Below are positions 58,371 to 64,000 of a stretch of 64,000 nt of DNA, piece by piece (positions within the stretch are counted from its first letter, which is position 1; every line of letters begins with the position of its first letter). The position numbers and the translations under genes are program-made. Source of the DNA: RGIG7300 sp045133915 (lineage in GTDB: Bacteria > Bacillota > Clostridia > Oscillospirales > CAG-272); NCBI GenBank assembly GCA_045133915.1, contig JBGUUX010000100.1, positions 1 to 64,000 of the forward strand. Direction: 5' to 3'. Below the pieces are notes generated by a model that was given only the letters and a program-made list of their open reading frames with translations, was not told where the DNA came from and ran no database searches.

Positions 58371-59036
58371 ATGAATACTACGACACAAACAAAAAAGTCC
58401 TTTCCTATCGCGGCGATAATGTTTTTTGCCTACGTTATTATGTCCTTAGTAGCCAAGGCGATGACCAAGCTCGTCGAGCCCTATACCGGTGCTTCCAACG
58501 ACTTTATCCTCTTCTACCTAATCTTTACAACCGTAGGTATACTGATGCTTGCAACAAGAAAGGTAAATATAGTTTATCCTATTCTTTTTGCCGTTCCTTA
58601 CTTAAAGACCTTGGTGGATACCTTTATTGCGCTGGGTCATTTCTTTAACTATCCCAAGATGTTACCCCTTGTACGCTATATTGCGTGCTGTATGCTTAAC
58701 CTCACTTATCTCGCTCTTGTGGGTCTGGGCTTAGTGGCTTTTATCTGCAGAAAGAAGAAGTGCAAGATCCTTAAGCTCTGGTTTCTTCCCGCAGTGTTTT
58801 ATATTGTCAGCCGACTCCTTGCTGAGATATACAATTTGGTTCCCCGTATTGCAACGTTAAACATTATAAAAGCCATCTACCCGTGCTTTGCTAACGTTAT
58901 CCCCACTCTGTTGCTCGCTGCGGCATTTCTTTTCTTTGGCTTATGGCTGTATAAGATGAACTCGCTTAACGGTACAGCCGCACCCGTAACATCCGAGCCT
59001 GAGGTTGTGGTTGAAGAAGTTCAGGAAGAACTTTAA
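58371..59036 (+). CDS. Polytopic membrane protein (221 aa), unknown
   Basis: Six hydrophobic helices (FPIAAIMFFAYVIMSLVAKA, FILFYLIFTTVGILMLA, LTYLALVGLGLVAFI and others) and an acidic cytoplasmic tail (EPEVVVEEVQEEL). No family recognised. Monocistronic, with its own promoter and terminator. Confidence 0.75.
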   Translation: MNTTTQTKKSFPIAAIMFFAYVIMSLVAKAMTKLVEPYTGASNDFILFYLIFTTVGILMLATRKVNIVYPILFAVPYLKTLVDTFIALGHFFNYPKMLPLVRYIACCMLNLTYLALVGLGLVAFICRKKKCKILKLWFLPAVFYIVSRLLAEIYNLVPRIATLNIIKAIYPCFANVIPTLLLAAAFLFFGLWLYKMNSLNGTAAPVTSEPEVVVEEVQEEL

Positions 59037-59044
59037 GAGAACGA

Positions 59045-59069
59045 AAGACGGACTTAAAAAGTCCGTCTT
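59045..59069 (+). terminator. Terminator
   Basis: AAGACGGACTT / AAGTCCGTCTT with an AAA loop, followed by GATTTTTTC. Confidence 0.85.
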
Positions 59070-59096
59070 GATTTTTTCATAATATAGCGGTATAAT
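59068..59096 (+). promoter_or_regulatory. Promoter of U32 peptidase gene
   Basis: TTGATT and TATAAT with a 17-base spacer; the -35 overlaps the foot of the preceding terminator. Confidence 0.7.
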
Positions 59097-59126
59097 TATT
59101 ATTTGAATATACCAAGGAGTAACACT

Positions 59127-60353
59127 ATGACATATAAACCCGAGATACTTTCCCCTGCGGGAAATTTTGAAAAAATGAAGGCGGCTATCCTCTACGGTGC
59201 CGATGCGGTATACCTTGCCGGTAAGGTGTTTGGTATGCGCGCGGCGGCGGATAACTTTACCGTTGAAGAGATATACGAGGCGGTAAAATACGCCCACGAG
59301 AGAAACGTAAAAGTCTACGTTACCGTCAACACCATGCCAAAGGTTGACCAGTACCAGGCTCTTGAAGAATATCTCACCTCACTTAAGGGTAGCGGTATAG
59401 ATGCCCTTATAGTAGCAGATCTTGGCGTAATTGATTTAGCAAAAAGAGTTCTGCCTGAGGTTGAGCTTCATATATCCACACAGGCATCTATTGTCAGCCC
59501 CCAGACCTGTATGGCTTATTACAGAATGGGCGCAAAGCGTGTTGTTCTTGCCCGTGAGTTGAGCCTTGAACAGATCATTGAGATCAGAAAAAATATCCCC
59601 GATGACCTTGAGCTTGAGGTATTTATCCACGGCTCTATGTGCGTTTCCTGGAGCGGAAGATGTCTTCTCTCCGAGCATCTTACCGGACGTGACGCCAACT
59701 GCGGCGCTTGCACTCAGCCCTGCCGCTGGAGCTACAAGCTCTATGAGATAGTAGAGGACAAGCGCCCCGACGCTCCCCTGCCTATCGAACAGACCGAGCA
59801 CGGAACCTTTATTATGTCCTCAAAGGACATGTGCATGATAGAGCATATTCCCGAGTTACTTGAGGCAGGTATCAAGTCCTTTAAGATAGAGGGACGTATG
59901 AAGAGCGCATATTATACCGCCGTTACCACCAACGCTTACCGTATGGCATTTGACCGATATATGGCAGACCCCGAAAATTACGTTTACGATCCTGCATGGA
60001 AAAACGAGCTTGAGTCGGTAAGCCACCGTGAGTATAACACGGGCTACTTCTTCGGCAACCCCATACTTGATGCAAACCTATGCGAGTATAACGGATATCT
60101 CCGTGAAAAAGCTTATATAGCGCAGGCTCTTGGTTATGAGGAAGGTGTGGCCACCTTTATACAGCGTAACAAGGTCTGCCTTGGCGACAAGGTAGAGGTC
60201 ATCTCCCCCGGTAAGTGCGGCAGAGCTTTTGATATAACCCTTATGACAGACGAAAAGGGCGAGGCCATAGAATCTGCGCCCCACCCCGGAATGATATTTA
60301 AGATAAACGCTCCCTTTGAAATATTGCCCGGTGATATAATAAGATATGCCTAA
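59127..60353 (+). CDS. U32 family protein (TrhP/YegQ-like tRNA hydroxylation or peptidase)
   Basis: 408 aa from ATG 59127 (AAGGAG upstream; an ATG at 59103 lacks a site). EILSPAGNFEKMKAAILYGADAVY opens the family; EVFIHGSMCVSWSGRCLLS is the U32 signature, with further Cys (NCGACTQPC) likely binding an Fe-S cluster. Members such as E. coli TrhP hydroxylate uridine 34 in tRNA; others are called collagenase-like. Full length. Confidence 0.92.
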   Translation: MTYKPEILSPAGNFEKMKAAILYGADAVYLAGKVFGMRAAADNFTVEEIYEAVKYAHERNVKVYVTVNTMPKVDQYQALEEYLTSLKGSGIDALIVADLGVIDLAKRVLPEVELHISTQASIVSPQTCMAYYRMGAKRVVLARELSLEQIIEIRKNIPDDLELEVFIHGSMCVSWSGRCLLSEHLTGRDANCGACTQPCRWSYKLYEIVEDKRPDAPLPIEQTEHGTFIMSSKDMCMIEHIPELLEAGIKSFKIEGRMKSAYYTAVTTNAYRMAFDRYMADPENYVYDPAWKNELESVSHREYNTGYFFGNPILDANLCEYNGYLREKAYIAQALGYEEGVATFIQRNKVCLGDKVEVISPGKCGRAFDITLMTDEKGEAIESAPHPGMIFKINAPFEILPGDIIRYA

Positions 60354-60446
60354 AAAAGCGGCAAGTTGCCGCACCCATACTACGCCCTTTTGTGTAGTGA
60401 TACAAATCACACGGAATAGAGAAAATTCCTATATATTAAAAAAACA

Positions 60447-60472
60447 AAAGTCGGTTTTAAAACCGACTTTTT
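60447..60472. terminator. Bidirectional terminator
   Basis: AAAAGTCGGTTTT / AAAACCGACTTTT between convergent U32 and ridA genes. A second hairpin, GCGGCAA/TTGCCGC, follows the U32 stop. The next bases (60483-60510, CATTACGAATTACGCATTGCG) look like another short intergenic repeat. Confidence 0.85.
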
Positions 60473-60508
60473 TCATTTAATTTCGCATTACGAATTACGC
60501 ATTGCGAA

Positions 60509-60883
60509 TTATATTTCAGCTATGACCTCAACCTCTACAAGAACGTTTCTGGGCAGCTGCTTTGCGGCTACACAGCTTCTTGCAGGCTTGCCTGTGAAGT
60601 ATCTACCGTACACCTCGTTGAATGCGGCAAAGTCTGCCATATCAGAAAGGAAGCAGGTGGTCTTGACAGCCTTTTCGATGCTTGTTCCCGCTGCTTCAAG
60701 AACAGCACAGAGGTTCTTACATACCTGCTCGGTCTGATCGGTTATGGTCTCTGCTTTGATCCGGCCGTCTGCGGGGTCTATTGCTATCTGTCCCGAGGTA
60801 AACACAAGGTTACCTACCACCATTGCCTGAGAGTAGGGTCCTATTGCATCGGGGGCGGACTTTGTATATACTATCTTGCTCAT
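60509..60883 (-). CDS. ridA: RidA family enamine/imine deaminase
   Basis: 124 aa. GPYSQAMVVGNLVFTSGQIAIDP, and RSCVAAKQLPRNVLVEVEVIA with the conserved Arg that binds the carboxylate. Hydrolyses the reactive 2-aminoacrylate and 2-aminocrotonate released by threonine/serine dehydratases, which fits its position downstream of ilvA. AGGAG upstream of ATG 60883. Confidence 0.95.
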   Translation of the reverse strand: MSKIVYTKSAPDAIGPYSQAMVVGNLVFTSGQIAIDPADGRIKAETITDQTEQVCKNLCAVLEAAGTSIEKAVKTTCFLSDMADFAAFNEVYGRYFTGKPARSCVAAKQLPRNVLVEVEVIAEI

Positions 60884-60933
60884 ATTTGTTTCTCCTATAT
60901 CGTTGATTTTATTTATCCCAAACAGGGAGATCT

Positions 60934-61144
60934 AAAATGCAGAGTGCAGAATGCAGAATGCAGAATTATGGTTGATTTTCTCCCTTTAGGTCGAAAATCG
61001 ACATATCATCATATTTCTGTTTTCTGAAATTTACTGCTTATATCTGCAAATTTCCAATATCAATGTAATCAAATGGAATTTTTGTCACCGACAGGTGGCA
61101 AAAATCTCCTCAATTCTGCATTCTGCACTCTGAATTCTGCATTC
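60934..61144 (-). repeat. MITE-like element, full copy B (211 bp)
   Basis: Same element as at 57552-57760 but inverted: terminal repeats of TGCAGAAT units, shared CAGATATAAGCAGTAAATTTC core, and the hairpin at the same place but with different sequence (TTTTTGTCACC/GGTGGCAAAAA), which shows compensating changes. Inserted between ilvA and ridA. Confidence 0.87.
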
Positions 61145-61167
61145 AAAGGAGGCATTTTGCATTTTAA

Positions 61168-62367
61168 TTAATTGTCAATTATTTTAAATCCATGCTCTTT
61201 GAGCGTATTGGTAATAAGCTGAACGTGATCGTAGTCTCTTGTCTCCATCTCGATACGCAGGTAACAGCCGTTGATGCTGGTGGTATCCCCTGCTCTCTCG
61301 TGGTGAACGCCCGTTACGTTACCGCCGCACTGTGCGATAAGGCTTGATACAGCAACAAGCTGACCCGGCTTATCAAGAAGCTCGATGGTAAGACGGCTAG
61401 AGCGTCCCGACTTCATAAGACCGCGGTCTATAACGCGGGAAAGGCTGGTAACGTCGATATTACCGCCCGAAACAAGGCTTACTACCTTCTTGCCCTTAAT
61501 GGGGAACTTGCCGTGCATAGCCGCAGCTACCGCTACAGCACCTGCTCCCTCTGCTACCATCTTCTGCTTTTCGATAAGGGCAAGGATAGCCGAGCATACC
61601 TCGTCGTCGGTAACAAGGGCGATATCGTCAACGTATTTACTGATAAGGTCAAAGGTGTTCTCGCCCGGCTGCTTTACCGCAATACCGTCGGCAACTGTGG
61701 AGACCGAATCGAGTGTCTCGATAGCTCCGTTACGTACCGAGTTATACATACTGGGAGCGCCTGTCGCCTGAACGCCGTATACCATGATGGAGGGTCTTAT
61801 CTGCTTAACTGTATACGCAATACCCGAGATAAGTCCGCCACCGCCGATAGGCACGATGATAGCGTCAAGATCGTCAAGATCGTTTAATATCTCAAGTGCT
61901 ACGGTTCCCTGTCCTGCGATAACGTTCTCGTCATCAAAGGGATGAACAAAGGTATATCCCTCGCTGTCGCGAAGCTCTAATGCCTTTTTGTATGCATCGT
62001 CATAGCATCCGGGAACAAGGCATACGTCTGCTCCGTAGCCCTTGGTAGCCTCTACCTTGGAGATAGGTGCGGTATCGGGCAGGCAGATAAGGGACTTGAT
62101 GCCGTTCTTTGATGCGGCAAGGGCAACGCCCTGAGCGTGGTTGCCTGCAGAGCATGCTATAACGCCCTTTGCCTTCTCCTCTTCGGAAAGCATAGCTATC
62201 TTGTAGCCTGCGCCTCTTACCTTAAAGGAGCCTGTTATCTGCAGGTTCTCGGGCTTTAAGTAAAGTCGGCAGTCCTCTGCTATGCCGTATGCACGGACAC
62301 AGTTGGTAGGTCTGATGATGTTTCGCAGTACTGTCTGCGCATTGAAAATCTTGTCAAGTGTCAACAT
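61168..62367 (-). CDS. ilvA: Threonine ammonia-lyase (dehydratase) with ACT domain
   Basis: 399 aa. Start at ATG 62367 (MLTLDKIFNAQTVLRNI) with GAGG upstream; longer frames run into the T-box leader. SFKVRGAGYKI carries the PLP lysine, SAGNHAQGVAL the phosphate-contact loop, and PIGGGGLISGIA the Gly-rich cofactor loop. C-terminal ACT domain from about 325 (LTIELLDKPGQLVAVSSLI). Makes 2-oxobutanoate for isoleucine. Length and ACT domain fit the short, Clostridia-type enzyme; the isoleucine T-box supports a biosynthetic role. Confidence 0.94.
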   Translation of the reverse strand: MLTLDKIFNAQTVLRNIIRPTNCVRAYGIAEDCRLYLKPENLQITGSFKVRGAGYKIAMLSEEEKAKGVIACSAGNHAQGVALAASKNGIKSLICLPDTAPISKVEATKGYGADVCLVPGCYDDAYKKALELRDSEGYTFVHPFDDENVIAGQGTVALEILNDLDDLDAIIVPIGGGGLISGIAYTVKQIRPSIMVYGVQATGAPSMYNSVRNGAIETLDSVSTVADGIAVKQPGENTFDLISKYVDDIALVTDDEVCSAILALIEKQKMVAEGAGAVAVAAAMHGKFPIKGKKVVSLVSGGNIDVTSLSRVIDRGLMKSGRSSRLTIELLDKPGQLVAVSSLIAQCGGNVTGVHHERAGDTTSINGCYLRIEMETRDYDHVQLITNTLKEHGFKIIDN

Positions 62368-62410
62368 AGTTTTTACCTCAGCAAAATATACTTGTCTTCG
62401 GAATCTAAAA

Positions 62411-62667
62411 TAAAAAAATCTCAAAGCCGTTTTGCTTTGAGACGGGTGTATTACACTCGCGGTACCACTCAAATTGCGATAATTATCGCCACTCATGGAG
62501 TCTGACAACTCCTTTGCCTTAACGCAGCTTCACGGAGAGAATTACTTATTTTCACGCTCTCAGCTCGGAAGTGATGGCAATAGACAGCTTGTATATCGGC
62601 TTTCACCTGCCGCCGACTCTCTGGATACTCTGCCGCCCTTGCGTCTTCGTCATTGCTTTTAGAAATT
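62411..62667 (-). ncRNA. T-box riboswitch, isoleucine specifier
   Basis: T-box sequence TGGTACCGCG (62467-62458) followed by CCCGTCTC and a terminator TCTCAAAGC/GCTTTGAGA with a T run (62442-62411). Stem I shows AGTA, AGAGAG and GGTGAAAGCC in the expected order. The specifier region reads CC-ATC-ACTTCCGAGCTG; ATC (62575-62573) is the isoleucine codon followed by the usual A. Uncharged tRNA-Ile would permit ilvA transcription. Confidence 0.9.
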
Positions 62668-62673
62668 AAGACG

Positions 62674-62702
62674 ATTATAGCACTATCTATCCTTTATGTC
62701 AA
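62674..62702 (-). promoter_or_regulatory. Promoter of T-box/ilvA transcript
   Basis: TTGACA and TATAAT on the minus strand with a 17-base spacer; a perfect match just upstream of the T-box. Confidence 0.88.
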
Positions 62703-62792
62703 TACAAAAAACACATTTTGTTAACAACTTTGCTTATTGGAATTAATATCTATTTGGTAAAATTCTCCTAACATTTTATCGGGAGTTACGAG

Positions 62793-63959
62793 ATGACAAG
62801 CAGATTTGACAGATTTTCAGCATTAATATTTGAAATTTCGAGATTATGGCATCAGATATCCGCAAACGAAATGGCGCATTTTGGTCTCAAAGGCACTTAT
62901 ACCGTTTATCTGTCAGCTATCTACAACAATCCCGACGGAATAACCTCAGCCGCTCTTGCCGATATATGCCGACGTGACAAGGCAGACGTTTCACGAGCTG
63001 TTTCTGCCATGGAAAAAGAGGGTCTTTTGGTTAGAAAAACCGAAAAGAACAACAGTTACCGCGCTGCCCTTGTACTTACAGAGGTTGGCCGCAAGGCTGC
63101 CGAATACGTTCTTGCCAAGGGCGAGCTTGCCGTTGAAATGGCGGACACCGGCGTTACCCCCAAGGAGATAGAGAGCTTCTACAAGACTCTTGAGACTATT
63201 GCGGGTAATCTGCGTTGCATATCCGAGCACGGTATAACAAATGATTATATAAAGCTCAAGGCGGTTCTTTTTGACCTTGACGGTACTCTTCTGCCTATGG
63301 ATCAGGATGAGTTTATGAAAAAGTATATGGGCGGTCTTTGCAAACACCTTATGCCTATGGGATATGACGCCGACAAGCTGCCCGTAGCTATATGGCAGGG
63401 TGTAAAAGCAATGTACAAAAACACGGGAGAGTTTACCAACGAAGAGGTGTTCTGGAACGCCTTTAAAAAGCTTTATCCCGATACCTCAGACAAGGAAATA
63501 AAGCTCCTTGATGAATATTACGAAACTAAGTTTAACGAGGTAGCATCTGTAGCTACACCCAACCCCGATGCAAAAAAAGCCGTAGAATATATAAAGGCGA
63601 AGGGTCTGCGTGTGACCCTTGCTACAAATCCCCTCTTTCCCCGTATAGCTACCAAAAAGCGTATCAGATGGGCGGGATTTAAGGAAGAGGACTTTGAGTT
63701 CTTCACCTCATTTGAGGATTCCTGCAATGCTAAGCCTAACCCCGACTATTTCAGAGGTATATGCGAGCGTATGGGTCTTAAGCCCTGCGAATGTCTGTTG
63801 GTCGGTAACGATGTGGACGAGGATATGGCTGCCCGTGATATCGGTATGAAGGTATTTCTTATTACCGACCATATGATAAACAAAAACGGCAAGGATATTT
63901 CGGTATATCCTCACGGTAACTTTAAAGATCTTATTGAATATATAAAAGAGCAGGCTTAG
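62793..63959 (+). CDS. MarR regulator fused to HAD-family hydrolase
   Basis: 388 aa. Residues 1-145 are a MarR winged helix (TSAALADICRRDKADVSRAVSAMEKEGLLVRKT). After a short linker (residues 146-153) comes a complete HAD phosphatase: FDLDGTLLP (Asp161, Asp163), a helical cap, TLATNPLFPR (motif II), KPNPDYF (Lys, motif III) and LVGNDVDEDMAA (motif IV). No break or frameshift between the parts. Could be a metabolite-sensing regulator that also hydrolyses its ligand, or a simple fusion of neighbours. GGGAG upstream of ATG 62793. Confidence 0.87.
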   Translation: MTSRFDRFSALIFEISRLWHQISANEMAHFGLKGTYTVYLSAIYNNPDGITSAALADICRRDKADVSRAVSAMEKEGLLVRKTEKNNSYRAALVLTEVGRKAAEYVLAKGELAVEMADTGVTPKEIESFYKTLETIAGNLRCISEHGITNDYIKLKAVLFDLDGTLLPMDQDEFMKKYMGGLCKHLMPMGYDADKLPVAIWQGVKAMYKNTGEFTNEEVFWNAFKKLYPDTSDKEIKLLDEYYETKFNEVASVATPNPDAKKAVEYIKAKGLRVTLATNPLFPRIATKKRIRWAGFKEEDFEFFTSFEDSCNAKPNPDYFRGICERMGLKPCECLLVGNDVDEDMAARDIGMKVFLITDHMINKNGKDISVYPHGNFKDLIEYIKEQA

Positions 63960-63986
63960 GCGTTGTACCAGTATGGATACAACGCC
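63959..63986 (+). terminator. Terminator after MarR-HAD gene
   Basis: GGCGTTGTA / TACAACGCC hairpin with a 10-base loop starting at the stop codon, followed by GGTTTTATT. Confidence 0.75.
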
Positions 63987-64000
63987 GGTTTTATTCGCCA

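Noticed and set aside
1..64000. tRNA or rRNA genes
   Set aside because: No cloverleaf with a TTCGANNC-type arm and matching acceptor, and no rRNA segments were noticed on either strand; a tRNAscan run was not possible.

Overview
The window reads as a chromosomal segment of a spore-forming member of the Clostridia, probably a gut Oscillospirales-type organism. The basis is a cotJABC spore-coat operon, ECF vitamin transporters, T-box and cobalamin riboswitch leaders, AGGAGG-type ribosome binding sites and moderate GC. More than half of it (about 1-38,500) is a prophage whose left end lies outside the window. The rest is host sequence, with a Fic/type III restriction-modification island next to the prophage.

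Prophage. At the right end are a large serine recombinase (36801-38468), a small membrane protein and a CI-type repressor on the + strand. Everything left of the repressor runs leftward: a Cro-like regulator, small early genes, a Rad50-like ATPase, an ssDNA-binding-like protein, an MBL-fold protein, a replisome organiser, many Cys-rich orphans and a Dam-like methylase. The head module follows: TerS, TerL, portal, Prp-type protease, scaffold and an N4-gp56-type major capsid protein. Then come connector and tail genes, a 4739-codon polyvalent protein (metallopeptidase motif, N6-adenine methylase, SNF2-type helicase) and the start of a tail-fibre gene. No tape measure or sheath is seen, so a short-tailed virion is likely. 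The integration junction cuts the host gene cotJC after about 68 codons, so intact cotJC would require excision, as with other sporulation-interrupting elements.

Host part. After cotJAB come a Fic protein with a C-terminal inhibitory motif plus type III Mod and Res (39.3-44.4 kb), adenosine deaminase, a LysR regulator with a divergent PQ-loop-like membrane protein, and a large leftward operon (56.6-47.2 kb). I read that operon as a corrinoid uptake system. It begins with a cobalamin-riboswitch-like leader and terminator. It then encodes a small HEAR-domain protein, a secreted beta-repeat protein, a secreted alpha/alpha-barrel protein, a membrane-anchored FecR-DUF4430 protein, an ECF transporter (fused A, S, T), a second DUF4430 protein and a second S-like membrane protein. 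The barrel and DUF4430 domains are the two halves of the transcobalamin/intrinsic-factor fold, here on separate bacterial proteins.

The right end holds an EamA transporter, TadA, a membrane protein, a U32 peptidase-family protein, RidA, IlvA behind an isoleucine T-box, and a MarR-HAD fusion. A roughly 210-bp MITE-like repeat occurs twice in full (57.6 and 60.9 kb) and once in part (45.7 kb, at the 3' end of the adenosine deaminase gene).
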